Part shown: in pieces, positions 47,207-60,479 of the stretch
Layout: the number at the start of each line of letters is the position of its first letter
How positions within the stretch are numbered: position 1 is the first letter of the stretch
Source of the DNA: Gyrodactylus bullatarudis
Taxonomy: Eukaryota; Platyhelminthes; Monogenea; Gyrodactylidea; Gyrodactylidae
DNA length: 64,000 nt
Assembly: GCA_012064415.1 (NCBI GenBank)
Contig: SSNU01000045.1
Location: forward strand, 147,462 to 211,461
Direction of reading: 5' to 3'
Made by a program: the position numbers and the translations under genes
Notes under the pieces: generated by a model
The model's database searches: none
What the model saw: only the letters and a program-made list of their open reading frames with translations
Told to the model about the DNA's origin: nothing

Positions 47207-47290
47207 TCAAATAAGTGTGCATTTCTTCTTTTTTTTAACTGGTTTTTTTGGCTCTTGGCTACGAATTTGTCTTTCCAAATCGAGAAATAT
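47207..47290 (-). CDS. Last exon of a Ras/Rap-like small GTPase
   Basis: After a strong acceptor (TTGTTTTTTTTAG) the exon encodes IFLDLERQIRSQEPKKPV, then a run of five Lys and CTLI, then stop. It matches the end of Rap/Ras proteins (EIFYDLVRQIN, polybasic region, CaaX). Cys-Thr-Leu-Ile would be prenylated, probably by geranylgeranyl transferase I because of the final Ile/Leu type; the Lys run helps membrane binding. It begins in phase 0. Upstream exons (P-loop, switch regions, NKCD) were not found to the right in this window, so either a very long intron lies here or this is an orphan exon. Confidence 0.7.
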   Translation of the reverse strand: MFLDLERQIRSQEPKKPVKKKKKCTLI

Positions 47291-47551
47291 CTAAAAAAAA
47301 CAATAGATATAACATAAAAGGAAGTTATGCAATACACTAAGCAGAATACAACAAAATTAGAGAACAGTTGCCCCCCTCTTATTTCTCTCTAAGTTTACTT
47401 TGAATCGTGTTGGTCTTTTTATCATCGATGACATGAAAACTCACCGCAAGGTATTTGTATTCATTTCATCGATGTTAAAAAGTCTCTTTGTCATTCAGAA
47501 AAATTACTGCAAATCAAGAGGGGGCAAATGTTCTATAGATTAGACCAAAAT

Positions 47552-47791
47552 TTAGTTGACATGAAGATGAAATTTATTATTTTTACAAAAAAACTCAATT
47601 ATTTTATCCGAAATTCGAAAAACGGCCTAATTTTGGTCAGATTGATTATTTTCTGAATTTTTTTCAAATTTCTACACCTTATTGGCTCATTTTATTATGA
47701 GATTCGAAAAATAAATTTTTTCCTAACTTTCCGGAGAAAAATATTGAGTTTTTTGTAAAAATAATAAATTCTCATCTTCATGTCGACTAAT
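47552..47791. mobile_element. MITE of the ATGAAGATG family, short symmetric copy
   Basis: The ends TTAGTTGACATGAAGATGA and its inverse (with one change) pair over about 60 bp, including TTTATTATTTTTACAAAAAA and CTCAAT. It is 240 bp in all with no coding content. This copy defines the family's terminal repeat best. Confidence 0.8.
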
Positions 47792-48411
47792 TTTCAGTAA
47801 TTTGTACAATATGGTCATTGAAAATGATTCTACCAAAAAAGGACTCAAAAATCGTTAAAATTCATCTGATGATTGATGGATCTGCAAAGAAATATTAGTT
47901 TAAAATTAAGTCTTGTTAAGAAGTAAATAGCGAAAGAAACACAATCAAGAATATTTTTAAATCAATAAATGCTCGACTTTCTCGAAGGAAAAGAAAGATA
48001 TGTGACCACACGCGATGCTTCAAATATTTTCTACTCTCCCAAACAGAAAAAGTGTGATCTATTTTAAGATGAAAAATGTTTTTAGGTAGAGAAATAAAGA
48101 CTTGATTTTTATATAATAATTGGGGTTTTCAAGAAATCCTCATTCACGAGCTACTGATTAAAAATGAGTTGCGAAAACCTGAAATTTCAAATCTAATTTT
48201 AACCCTTAGATTCCCACATATCATTTAAGCAACTTATTTAAGAAACGAGTAATCATTATTATTCGTTAAAGATCAGAAAATACATCGTTTTCCACCCATT
48301 CGATAGGAAATCTATTCATCTCCTGAAATACGCACCATCATTCGCCAAACATGTGCTATAATAATTCAAAAAAAGTTGATTTTTCTAAAAATTCGGTTTT
48401 TGTTTAAGACT

Positions 48412-48574
48412 ACCAGACAAGAAAGAACCCACGGGGCAAAGATCTGGGAAACGAGCAAGATGCCATATTTGTCCGAGAAAGGATGAAAAGAAAATTCAAC
48501 AGCTCTGTCAAATTTGTGAAAATAACTGTTGTAACAGTCATAGTTTTGTAATTTGCAAAAATTGCTATGAATAA
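48412..48574 (+). pseudogene. piggyBac transposase C-terminal cysteine-rich domain
   Basis: An open frame ending at 48574 contains CHIC, 11 or so residues, CQIC, CCNSH and CKNCYE, a zinc-ribbon/cross-brace arrangement typical of piggyBac transposase C-termini (RC-x-x-C..C-x-x-C..C-x-x-x-H..C-x-x-C). The stop is followed by a GGGGGCCTT/AAAAGCCCCC hairpin at 48600-48620. The catalytic core is missing. Confidence 0.7.
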
Positions 48575-50047
48575 AATAATTTTATGATAGAAAATGCATG
48601 GGGGCCTTAAAAGCCCCCAAATGTCGTTTCTGCGATTTTTAATAAATGTCGTTAAAAAACGTTGGTTTTGTAAAACTACTTCTCAGGGTCATAGATGAAA
48701 AATACGATAACTTTTATCGAATAATCAAACCTGTGGAATTCAAATATGCAATTACTTGACCCATATCTGCTAAAGCTTCAAATATACCTCTTTTTGGATC
48801 AATTTTTTATCAATAACTATCCTGAACTAAGAATAATTAAGGTTTGAAGAAGGAGTGTGAAGACAATCACCGTCGAAACGTTTGGAGGACCAATGGCTGA
48901 GAATACCAATGTTGACCAAAGTTTTTTTCAATTTTTTACTGAATTTTGACGAATAATTGCGTCAAAATAAATGTAGATTAGTAATCAGCAAAGCCTCAAA
49001 AACAGTAGCTCAAAATTCGCAAAATATTATATACAAAAGATAGAATAAACTTCTATTTTTAGTATATTATATGATCTACTTGAAAGTAATTTGATTTGAA
49101 ATTTTTTATTAAAGTACAAAACAAAGTACGTAAAAAAACATGATGTTCAAATTTATCAGTTTTAAAATTTCTTCGAGCTGATACATGCAATCCTTAAAAT
49201 TTCAAAGTCCAAATACTATAAGAATAAAAAGTAGTTAATTTTAGTAGGTTGTAACTTTGGAAGCCAGGGTACTGTGCAACCTGAATTTTTCATTATCACT
49301 TTTAAAGCCTAAAAACTTCCTGTGCAATTTAGTAAAAATAGTAGTTTTCGAGGCTCTGATAATCAGTGTATTAAATCATCATGAATTTGAAAAGACCATT
49401 ATTTTCATGGAGCTTAATTTCAAATGATTTAACTAATCGACGTTATAATATAATATAACATTGAAAATTGTATTCAAAAAACAGAGATTGTTCAATTTCA
49501 GTATAGATTTACTGAAACATTAAGAGAAGACTCGAGTGATAAATTCCAATGTGACTGGAAAGCTTCAATTTGTAAATAATCATTTTTCCTTTAACTTTTA
49601 TCCTTTTCAAAGAGACACTACTGATGATCTCTTGAGATATTTACCCTTTGTTCCTACTTTACAAAACCCTAAAAATTCTTAAGGTTTTGTAAACTAATAA
49701 ATATCCAACTCGTGATGATAACTTCGATATAGCTTTGTGTTAAAAAAAGACTCTTTCTCAATAAAAAATAAATAAATAGCCAAATTGAAAAATTATTTTC
49801 ATTAAAAATTTTGAAAGACATTTAGATTTCCGAGGATACCCAAAAATCTAAGAGAAATTGTTTTACTGATGTATTGAAAATGTTACATTCGAAAATAGTT
49901 CCTCAAAGGACGAATGAATTACTAAGGAAAAGTTTCCAATATTCTTTTGGAATTTCTTCGAAAACCTGTTTTTAATTAAGGGATGAAAACTAACGATTCG
50001 CTTGGCAATACATTACGAGCTATTCTGTCCTTTCATTGAAAGAAATA

Positions 50048-50744
50048 TGGGTAAATTCAAAAAAATCACCCCAAGAAATTTTTTTTTCCAATAATCACCC
50101 TAAAGGAAAAAGTTTTCCAAAAATCACCCCAACTAAAATTTCAACGCTTCCTCAAACCAATTATTCTCTACCAGATTTATTTTCAGATAAATTTTTTGAA
50201 CGGTTAAAATTTTATTCAAAGATTGAAGTTGAACTTTCTCCTTATATAGAACCTTTGATGGAAAAAAACTTACGCGAATCTAGGTTCTTACAAATTTTCG
50301 TTACCCCTAAAGAAGATCTATTTTATGTCTCTCCAATTTTCTTGTAGTTTTGCAAAAATTAATGAATATCCCTGTAAACATCTGAGTGCCGTGGCTAACA
50401 AGTTAGAAGATTCTCCTGAAAAGTATGTTCCAAATGAATACAAAGAAATATCCTTGGAGGCAGCTTACTCGGAGATTATCATGCTCGGTGACGCCGAAAA
50501 TCTGAAGGAGACGGAACTTGTAAGTTACAGAATAAATAAAAAACGTGAATAGAAAGCGTGGATTACCATGCAAAAGCCGTAAAAAATCAAGAGCTGAAAT
50601 AAATTTTAATGAAATTTAGTGTTAAATAAATTTATTTTTAAGAAGTTTCTTTTGAAAATTTTTTCGGGGTTATTTTTGAAAAATATTTCCATTGGGGGGA
50701 TTTAAAAAAATAATTTTTCTGGGGTGATTTTTGGAATCAACCCA
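50048..50744 (+). mobile_element. MULE derivative with SWIM finger, copy 1
   Basis: The ends TGGGTAAATTC and GAATCAACCCA are inverted, and degenerate AAAATCACCCC motifs repeat along both inverted arms for roughly 80 bp. A frame inside (50325-50552) has CSFAKINEYPCKHLSAV, the C-x-F..C-x-H SWIM finger that ends MULE transposases, and EYKEISLEAAYSEIIML after it. Only the C-terminal part of a transposase is left. Confidence 0.75.
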
Positions 50745-51689
50745 AGAAAATATATACCATGTGAGAAGTTACCAAACTGTTTTAATGTACTTTTTTCTTC
50801 AATCTGCAGAAGAGAAGAAAGCTCTACGAAGTTTAAGCTCTTAATTTTGCTCTAGAAAGTTAGTTCTAATTTGCCTTTCGAAGATAGAAATAATCTGCGA
50901 AAGTTTCTCTGCAACTCTTCGCCACAAACTTCTGAGCTGTCTTCTCTGGTTCAAAAGTTATGCTCGATCGTATCTGTTAGAGACTACGATATAGGTATTG
51001 GGTAAGAACTTTATGAACCACAACACCTGGTTCATGGGTAACAATATAAACAACAGATTAATAATACAAACCATAGTGTTCTTTTACACGATATAATTGG
51101 CCATATTTGAACAACAGTATCCTTCAAATATCATTTTTTTGGCAAAAGTCATAGAGAAATTTTTGCAGATTATTTATATTCTTCATGTCCCATTGTTCCA
51201 CCAGTAAAACACATCACTTTCTTGAGCGATAATTTAGATAGTTAAAATACTTTTTTCACTCTCATTAGAAAGGAAATTTAAGCTATAAAATTATTTATAA
51301 TTCATTAGGATAGTTTTTCACTGGTGCCAACCAGAGTTACTTAAAGAAAGGTGATTTTTTTAAATTTTAGTCAAATAATTAAAAAATATTTAGAACGTTT
51401 TTTCGAAAATCTATTTGCTGAGGCTTTAGGAAAAAATAAAATAACTTTCTATCGTAAAACAATAACCGTAGATTTCAAATAGCAATCGCATGCTCGATAT
51501 CTCTTATAGTTTTAGAGCCAAAAATTGCCAATTTTATCCTCTATTATGTTTGAAAGGATAATTCGGCTTTCAAAAAGGAATTCAGATTCTCAATCAGCGT
51601 AATTATTTTGGTACGGTTGCAAATTTTCTCATTTGTGTGATGAAAAAAGATAATTTGAGACATAAAGGGTTAAAAATGTAGTGTGAGCT

Positions 51690-52800
51690 ATAACTAACTT
51701 TTTAATAATAGAAACTTGTACTGTTTTAAAATCTCAATGAATATGAAATATTTTGCTAGATTGTATAATATGCAAGGGTGAAATTTGTTTTTTCTCCGAA
51801 CAAATCACGAGAGTACTTACATTTCTGATAAGTTTTAATACTCAATTCATGTTTTCCGTAATTTTGAAGAGTGAAAGTCATCCTTCGTTATGTTATTGTC
51901 CATTTTCCCCTCAATATCCCACGGGCATAATAAAATAACGAAATTAACCATGAAACCTCTTTTGATGACAAAATTTGAAGAACAAAATAAAGAAACTCAT
52001 TAAATGGCCAAGATATTCTGGATTTTAGTGATTGAGTAGTAAAATCTCATTGAAAATTGGGCGGCGTTTTAAAAAATTATGGATTTTTAAAACCGAATGA
52101 CCTGGAGAATCATTTTCGACACAGGCTTTAATACAAAATAATGCTTAGAATTGATAGTTCTATCAGAAAAGTTGTGGTTAAAAATTTCACCCTAGCCTAT
52201 TGTATAATATAAAATAGAATGAATGTTATAAATTGAAACAGATTGCTTAGATATCATAATTCAAGTGGATGAAAAGGATCTCTTTGTACATAAAATTAGG
52301 TGATTTTTAATTAAATACTAATCGATAGTCAATTTATATGACAGTAGAACAATAAAATTTCCTTTCTCTAAAGCTATATTTTTTCAAGTTTTGAGATAGA
52401 ATTTTCGATTCAATTAAACGATAAGACAACGTATACAGATCTCGAAAATAGACAAAAATGATATCTTAAGAGATCATACATTGGGAAGAATAAATATATA
52501 CATATAAAAGAATTTTTATTGCTAATAGAAAAAAAAATTGCATCCGTTTACATAATAATGTATGTTTGTAGATATATACAAAGTGGATATGAGATAACCT
52601 TGAATTAGTTTCCGTTCATTGATCTGTAGAAAAAAACATGTTCGATGACTATTTTCTGATGATATAAATGCGTTAACATGCTCAAGATTATAATCAAATA
52701 TTTATTTACACATTATTTAATATGTACTGCATAAAAAATCATCAATTGAGTTACAGAAGGTCAGTAATGAATGGGGAAAATTAAACCCCTCTTCTCTCAA
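51690..52800. repeat. Intergenic, with a repeat (51873-52010) inverted at 59565-59715
   Basis: The segment with TTTTCCCCTCAATATCCCAC and AGAAACTCATTAAATGGCCA is found in inverse at 59565-59715. Neither copy has a recognisable frame. The remaining sequence shows nothing further. Confidence 0.55.
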
Positions 52801-52814
52801 CATTGAAATAAAGC

Positions 52815-52981
52815 TACAGTCGGATCCAAAAAGACCAACTTGAGAGAAAACGTTTTAAAATTTTAATGAGAACCAATCAAAAGTAAGAAAATGAAAATTT
52901 TTTTGAATTTCTTTGGTTATCATTAAAATTTGATTCTTTAAAAACCTGTTCACCTCGAATAGGTTTTGAATCCAACTGTGG
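52815..52981. mobile_element. Possible Tc1/mariner-type MITE
   Basis: ACAGTCGGATCCAAAA and TTTTGAATCCAACTGT are imperfect inverted ends 167 bp apart. The ACAGT-x-GGATTCAAAA type recalls Tc1/mariner ends. TA duplication is not clear. Confidence 0.45.
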
Positions 52982-53122
52982 TTACTATGAAGGCCAAGAC
53001 AAAAACTATAAAATTCGACCAAAGTATTTTTAATTTTGTAAAATTTTCAAAAAAATATCTTAAAGACTACTTGCCAACTTTGTATCATATAATAATGGAA
53101 AATTTGCATATTATTTATCAGT

Positions 53123-53815
53123 AGGGCATCCAGAAAAAGGCTGTTTTTGAATGAAAAAAGGCAAAATTTAGGAAAAAAGACAAATAAAAATTTTCGTTTA
53201 AATTAAATATATTTTACCGGTGAAATATTGCAATTTGCATGGTATGGCTACGCAATGGTTCAATTTTTCAAAACGAGTTTTTATCAAAACCGTTTTCAAC
53301 CCATCAAGAAACTTTTACAAATGATAAAAGTTATAATTGGTTATAATTATAATTGGTTAAGGATGATCATCCAATGAATTAAGTATAAAAATCTAGAATC
53401 TCTGCAATCTGATTGGTTATATTTTTAGAATAATCGTTTGGATCATTTTGCTCATGATTTTCTCTAGCTATGGAGAGTACAGAGAAGTTTCAATTGAATT
53501 TCCGAACTTAGTGTTTAATTTTAGCTTGGATTTCTGTTAAAATCAAGTTTTGAAAGTCCTCGTTGTAAACTTTAGTTAGTATGCAGAATATCATGGTGAT
53601 TTTAAAGTTAACAGCATTGGGTTTTTTCATTGAAGTCGTATCCTGAGTGCAAACTCAAACGTATGATATCATATTTTTATTAATTATTGATTGTATCTGA
53701 GATTGGGAAGTAGATTCTAATTGATTTTAATGCAAAAAAGGCTTTTTAAGATGTAAATTCAAAAAGGCTAAAAAAGGCTTTTTTGGATGAAAAAAGGCAA
53801 AAACGGCATACTCAA
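53123..53815. mobile_element. Element with AAAAAGGC subterminal repeats
   Basis: It starts TAGGGCATCCAGAAAAAGGC. AAAAAGGC and AAAAAAGGCAAAA recur several times near each end. The right boundary is not sharp. 56952-57484 has related ends. Confidence 0.45.
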
Positions 53816-55715
53816 CTCGTGAACAAAGCTATCAGGAGATTTTTAATATTAGGTTGCGCGATAAGTAATGATACTTTAAGTTGAACAAAAATTTTATCCT
53901 CCAAAACTAATTTGAATTCGAACAAGTTTGGTACCATTAATCACTCTATTTTTTTGAACTTATTAGATATTTCTAGAAATGAACAACATCAATATTTTCT
54001 TAAGGTCAAACATTCCAAATCAAAAGATGTGGTAGAAAATGGATTTCCCCTTTCTTAACTCTAAATTTGATGAATTCTTTGCTTATGGAATTAGAAAACT
54101 ACAAATGTCTTTATTCACCAGGAAACTATTTTCACTGATATCCAATTGATCTTTCTCAAGTTTTTTTTTCAATAAAATCAGTTTTTGTTATCAGTCCCAT
54201 TACTTATTTTCAGGCTTAATACACCGTGTATTAATCTATGGACAAAAAGGTATTTGGTTGCCCTAGTAATCAGTGTATTCTGAAACCATACCAAAATTTC
54301 CAATATCAGCCATGCACCTTGAAAAATTTTTTCTCTGGGTCTTTGAGAGTTAACCAGTCATAAAAATTTTATCAAATCTTAATTATTTTTGCATAGCCGT
54401 GAAATTATTTCCAGTAAATGAAAGTCGATTTTGTAAGAATATTCAAAGAAAAATAGGAAAACGAAGCTGTCGACCCAAGAGAACTGTTTTGAAAAATTTC
54501 TTGAGTGATTTCAATATTTTTTCTATGAAGAGATTTCCTGATGTTGAATGAATCAAGAGTTCAAATAGATAGATCTTAGCTCTTTTAGATAAGAATTTAA
54601 AGTCTTTCCGGATAACTTGTTCTAAAATTCAATCTGTTATCAAAATTGTTTATTTCAAGATTCCTCTTCAGTTAAAAAAGTCATAAATTAACAAAAAATA
54701 TTCTCCCTCATACAAATTTGTAGAAAAAGAAGATATTTTTGGCAACTACCGACTCACCAGTAATGATTTATCACAACACGCAATATATCCAAAGTTTTCT
54801 TTTTTTTCTTTTAATCTAAAGCTGAAGCTAGTATTATTATTTATATAAGATTTCAAGTTTTTTTCATAATTCATCGATAAAATGTTTACCAAATCAATCA
54901 ATTTCCACTATTAGTTGTGGGAAAAACGTAACAGAAAAAATTAGTGGCTTTCTAAAATTAATTTCCAGTTTTATCCGGTAGAATTTCAATTCTTGAAAAT
55001 CATCAAGAGCTTACTTGTGAAGGGATTGACTTTGATATGAAACAGCTCTGACTCTCCCCTCTTGGTGCAGAGTTTAGAGAGTAATGTTTACTCTGTTGAG
55101 AATTTATAGTTCAAGCAATTTCCTTCCTCACCTTATGCTATATATATCATACTTTTTTAAAGGAGTTAACTAAAGAATCACCAAAAGTTTTTTTTAATTA
55201 CTGTACTTCTCTTCTCAAACCAGTTAGTGATGCAATTTTTGACTAGGTCAAAGTCAATTCCGTCACAAGTTAGCTCTGGAATACAAGAATTGGAAAGTGA
55301 ATAAAACTGGAAATTGATTTAGAGAGCCCCTAATGTTTTCTGTTACATTTTCGATGGAAAAATATGAAAAAAACTTGAAATCGTTATCTTCTTGGCTTTG
55401 TAACGTTGATATATGATTTATGCATACCGAAACTAAATATAAGCTCGTTTCAATTCTAGCTCTGAAAAACAAATTGGAAAAGCCATGATTAAAAGTAAGT
55501 GGCGTTATTTTTTAATTAAGATAGTAGATGATCGATCGTTACTTATTGAGTAGAGAACCGCTCTTCATCTAAAGATGTTTAGCCGAATACAAAACTATTT
55601 TCAGAATTTATAGCTAAGCTTGAAAATGTATTTAGAAATACTCCAACATTTCTGGAAGAGAAGGTAGATATTTTGCATGTTTTAGATATAATAAATAATT
55701 TTCAGTGAATCGTCA

Positions 55716-55785
55716 GCATGGCTTAGTGGGTACAGTACCTACCATAATTGAAAATAATATTATCTCACCCCATGTTCAAGTAATA
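55716..55785 (+). other. tRNA-like segment with a consensus A box
   Basis: TGGCTTAGTGGG fits the RNA polymerase III A box exactly. A poor B-box match (GTTCAAGTAA) follows about 40 bases later. No acceptor or T stem forms, so this is not a functional tRNA; a SINE head or chance are the choices. Confidence 0.2.
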
Positions 55786-55989
55786 ACCCCCTACGAATTT
55801 TTTGAGGATTTCTACCTTTGTTCTCAGATAGTTTTGAGAATAGACTTTAACATATTTAGAATCCTCTGTATTTGCTTAATACCGAAATCTGTTCAAAGAA
55901 TCGTAATGTTGATAGTTATAAAAATTGGGCTGTACTCTATTATTGAGTCTATTTACTATTATCATAGAATTCGCTATAATTTAAGGAAA

Positions 55990-56510
55990 AACATGGCCAT
56001 TTTTCAGATTTCGATTTGATGCAAAGTTCTCATTTTTCGAGCATTCAGTTAAAAAAATTTTATGATTTAAAAAGTAGCAGAATAGTCAAAAAAGTTTTTC
56101 AGGATCAAGAATCGACAATAAAATTTTTTCATTATCAGAAAGTTGGATTTCTTGATCATTTCACGTTAGAAGCGGTGGATCTGTCCAAAATTTAATAACA
56201 ATAATCTGTTTCCCTGTCTAATCTCGATCTCAATTTTCGACCATTCTGTCACGTTTAAATAAAAAAATCAAAATTTGAAAAATTTCTTTAATTCTGAATT
56301 TCGTGGTTCATGGAAAACACAAAAACGAGGTGCAATTCTTGTTCAATAGTTTATTGAGACCCCCACTTTTATTATTCACTGAAGAATGATTTTACCATTG
56401 TTTGTTCGACTTTATCTATGAGAGACCCCTTTTTGAGTCTTTCTTCCTGAGTTTTTCGAATGAACTTTTTGTGAAGATGGTAAATTCTCATCTTTGTATC
56501 AGCTACAGCT
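55990..56510. mobile_element. MITE of the ATGAAGATG family, diverged copy
   Basis: The right end AATTCTCATCTTTGTATCAG and internal segments (GATCAAGAATCGACA, then TTTAATAACAATAATCTG) parallel the copy at 30350-30895. No coding content. Confidence 0.45.
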
Positions 56511-56951
56511 CTCTATAGATAGAGTTCATAAATTTCACAAAATTATCCAAGTATTCCCAAAACAGTTCTCCCCTCGTCTTAAATTAATTAGATTCTTGAC
56601 AGGCATTTTTTCCATGGAACATTTTAAAAAGATTTATGACATCTCTTTGAATATATATATATTTCTTTCAAAAGGCAAATTTATCATTGCTCTAAACGCC
56701 TATCTCTTTTTGATTAATCCTGGAAATTTTAGTTTCGATTTTTCAACAAAAGAAATTGATCAATTTCAAATACTCTTTCATTCAACTTGCTGATTCTACT
56801 TGAGAAGAAGCTAATTTTGACAACTCTTCTCATCTCTTTAAGAGGAGAATTTAGATTTCTTCCATCAATTTTGTTATTCATGGGAAAGAAAGAAAATCAT
56901 AACTTTATTAGGTTGAAGAGTCGGATTTCCATTTTCATTTGTTTCATGAAT

Positions 56952-57484
56952 AGGGCGACCAAAATGCCTTTATTGAGAGTGAGTCTAAAATACTTTAAAA
57001 AGATTAAAAATTCAGTCCTTTTTTTCTAAACCTCTTAATAAGGGGTATAAGTTTGCCTTTTTTAAAAACGATTTCTTTTTCATTTTTTTAAGGATTGTGC
57101 AAATCTTTTATCATTGTTTATCTTGATCTTAGTTAAATTTTCATTGTCTGAATCTAATTTTATGGGGGACTCGGTAAACAGCCAATAGAAATAGCTTATC
57201 CTACTAAACATCTAATTCTCATTCTATTTATTTGAAAGGCTTGAAGAATTGATTAATTTTTTTAAATCACTACTTGTGAGAGACATTTGATTTATGAATT
57301 TAACTTTTTTAACTATGTTGTTAGAGCTACTTGAATTATCAATGAGATCTCCTTTGAGTCCTCTTTTAGCAGATATCTTCTTGGGATGCTTCTTGAGAGA
57401 AGCATTCGATTTTATGAATTTGCCTTTTTCAGAATTAAAAATTGCCTTTTTTCATTATAAAGTATGCCTTTTTCTGGTCACCCT
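56952..57484. mobile_element. DNA element with TAGGG(C/T)GACCA ends
   Basis: TAGGGCGACCAAAATGCC on the left and GGCATACTTT..GGTCACCCTA on the right are inverted. TGCCTTTTT recurs near the ends. This is hAT-like in style, but no clean 8-bp duplication was seen. Frames inside are not recognised. Confidence 0.5.
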
Positions 57485-58444
57485 ACTCCTGAATATTGCG
57501 ATTATTTGATTAACGTAATTTTTTATAAACTTGCGAAAATCTAAAGCTAGTTTAAATGAAGATGAGAATTTACTTTTTTTACAAAAAACTCAATTTTTCT
57601 CTTCAGAAAGTCAGGTAAAAATTCAGAAAAAATCAATCCGAGCAAAAATTAGACCGTTTTTTGAATTTTGAAAATGCCCCGAATTTCCCCCTTTTCAACT
57701 TTTGAGCTCAAAATTTTTATCGATTTCAGAAATTTGAAGCAGTTAAATACTGATATTCAAGATCAACATCAGACAAATAGTTACATTGGAATTTGTGAAT
57801 CAAAAGGTTTTTTCTTCAGGTTTTTCCTTATGAATTGAACTGAATAATCTTTATAGCCTATTATTAATATTAGCAAGTGTAAGATGAAGTATTGGGGCAA
57901 AATATCTTGCAGTTATTATTGCAGTATTGCCCTATTCTCGTTTAATTTGTCAATTTAAGCACTAGTCCTGATTTAACCGGTAGCTAAAATGGCTTTGAAG
58001 ACACAAATTTTCACAAAAAATATAAATTAGGAATCTCAAAATTACTATAAATGAAAGTAAGTATAAGATTCACTTAGGTCAATTTCAAACATAAATTGTT
58101 ATTTTTTTGTCATAGGTTTTCATTTTTACCTCGCTATCCCAAAATTCAAACCAACCAGTCTTGAGAACTCATTAGCCAATAAGAAATAAGCACCTCATCC
58201 CCAAATCTTTAATTCTTCATAATATACTACAGCTTGAACTTGTTCATTTTAAGGCATGGACAGAGAATTTTCTTCTCTTTAAATTCATTTAGAAAAAATC
58301 TCTGCTATGGAAAATGTTTCAAATGACACCAAACACATTATACTTTCTGATTATTTTGTGACTTCCGGAAGCGTTCTGAAAATTTCGAGTTAAAATTTTT
58401 AAAAAACGTTTTTATATTAATCATAATTGAAATAAAGTATTTTT

Positions 58445-58750
58445 CTTTGATATAAAGCTAATTGATATGAAGTTGGGAAACTATGATTTTTACAGAAATC
58501 TCAATATTTTCATCAAAAATTCGAATTTTTAAAATATTTCCTGGAATCCTACTCATGCTGCCCACTTTTACCATTTGAAGGAAAAAAATAATTTTTATGA
58601 AAAATGTGGTCATTTTCAAATTCCCATTTGGCGCAAAAATCCCATTTTTTCGAACTTTGAGCTGAAAATTTTTGTTGATTTGAAAGTGGTAAAGGGATCA
58701 AATATTGATTATCAGGATCAAGATTAGACAAGAAATAAATATCAGATTGG
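58445..58750. mobile_element. MITE of the ATGAAGATG family, one end
   Basis: Begins TTGATATGAAGTTGGGAAAC and continues through CATTTTCAAATTCCCATTTG. The same order is seen, inverted, at 62780-62970 and 2130-2345. One of the most repeated sequences in the window. Confidence 0.55.
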
Positions 58751-58912
58751 CCGACTTTAATCTGATTTTAAGCTTATAAAAAACAACACCCTCCTCAATA
58801 TGCCTTATCAGAAATCAATTCTCAATCGATCGATCTAAAAACTTTTTGAAATTTATACCAGACTCTTATTAAATTTACTTCAAAATACAATGATAAGTTA
58901 TATATTTAATTG

Positions 58913-59310
58913 GGTTACAAATTTTCGTTACCCCTAAAGAAGATCTATTTTATGTCTCTCCAATTTTCTTGTAGTTTTGCAAAAATTAATGAATATCCCT
59001 GTAAACATCTGAGTGCCGTGACTAACAAGTTAGAAGATTCTCCTGAAAAGTATGTTCCAAATGAATACAAAGAAATATCCTTGGAGGCAGCTTACTCGGA
59101 GATTATCATGCTCTGTGACGCCGAAAATCTGAAGGAGACGGAACTTGTAAGTTACAGAATAAATAAAAAACGTAAAAAATCAAGAGCTGAAATAAAGTTT
59201 AATGAAATTTAGTGTTAAATAAATTTATTTTTAAGAAGTTTATTTTGGAAATTTTTGGGGTATTTTTGGAACATATTTTTCTCTGAGGTGTTTTTTCTCC
59301 ATTCCTGTTA
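58913..59310 (+). mobile_element. MULE derivative with SWIM finger, copy 2 (internally deleted)
   Basis: 58918-59280 is nearly identical to 50295-50690, differing by a few bases (G/A and G/T changes in the finger frame) and a deletion of about 25 bases. The left TGGGTT end joins directly to ACAAATTTTCGTTACC, so everything between was deleted. Confidence 0.75.
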
Positions 59311-60388
59311 TTACGGTGCAAAGAATGAAAACAGAATAAAAGGAGTTTCTACCAGAAATAGTTAAAATTTGCAGTACAATAGAATTCTTTCACCTTTGTT
59401 CTTTGATATATTTTATATTCTATTGATAATATCCATAGAAATTTATCGAAAAATTCATCAATGGATGGAAATAAGGTTGTTAAAACAGAAGAAATTCCGA
59501 AATCTATTATTCTCATGGAGCAAGCCTTCAAAGAAGACAGTTTCAGTATTATACAGTTTCTTGGCCATTTAATGAGTTTCTTTATTCTTAACTTCAAATA
59601 TAGCAATCTTATCATCAAGAGGGCCTTCATGGTTAATTTAGTTGTTGTATCATGTCCGTGGGATATTGAGGGGAAAATGGGCAATGACATAATGGAGAAT
59701 GTCTTTCACGCTTTAAAATTATCAAAACCATGATCTGAGTACTAAATTCTATCAGAAATTAAATACTATCGTGAGTACTCATCCTAACCTATTGTTTACT
59801 AATTCTTTCAAAAAATTTTGATCACTGATGAAATGTACATTCGGTGTTTAAAACAACTATTTCTCGAGGTCTAATTTAGCTTTAGTTATGACTAAAACCT
59901 CCGATTTATATCAAAGTGTTTTGACTTTGGAAGATTTTTTCATAATGATATCGAAATACAGCTTGGGATTATCCAAAAATGGGGAAATAAATCATGAATA
60001 ATTTATCTTCTTTTAGTCGGTTATGTAAATCAGAGAAATAATATTGAGCAAAAAAACTGTCAGAGGAAAGAGAAAATTTGTTTTTTAAGTCGGTGTAATC
60101 TTTTCAAAATGAATAATTTTAAATTAATATCTGCAAGAGAAAAATTATCAAACTAAAAAATGTTTTAGAACCCATTACATGTCTTCCCCAACGCTTATTA
60201 GTCAATTCTAAACTACATTGAACAGTATAAAGAATTTCCATACTCCATTCTGAATTTTTATTATTATTATACTAAACTTCTTAAAAGATTTAAGAGAGTT
60301 AAACCAAACGATAAGGACTATTTTGCTTGATCACTTATGAGTAGGAGTAATAATATATATATGTTGTGACGAATTTAGATAATTTGCC

Positions 60389-60470
60389 GATTATGCATAA
60401 TTAGCAAAAACCTGACAAATATGCATAATTTTATTCAAATTCATCAGGTTTTTGCCAATTATGCATAATG
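60389..60470. repeat. Hairpin with TTATGCATAATT arms
   Basis: TTATGCATAATTAGCAAAAA followed by CCTGA is inverted as TCAGG, TTTTTGCCAATTATGCATAA, with a third TATGCATAAT in the loop. It borders the 60480-61515 element. Confidence 0.75.
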
Positions 60471-60479
60471 TGCAAGATA

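Larger units (their letters stand above)
48203..51669 (+). mobile_element. piggyBac-like element bounded by TTAA, with a nested MULE
   Basis: TTAA at 48199-48202 and 51670-51673 flank CCCTTAGATTCCC and ..CATAAAGGG. The left 48203-48420 is the same repeat as 22386-22660. The right 51185-51669 is the same as 24085-24520 inverted. Inside lies a piggyBac-type Cys-rich tail at 48412-48574. A MULE derivative is inserted at 50048-50744. Confidence 0.7.

Noticed and set aside
55716..55785. A functional tRNA gene
   Set aside because: The A box is perfect, but acceptor and T stems cannot form; listed only as tRNA-like.
59461..59733. 90-codon frame MDGNKVVKTEEIPK
   Set aside because: It covers a repeat that is inverted at 51873-52010, where the frame is not kept; likely non-coding.
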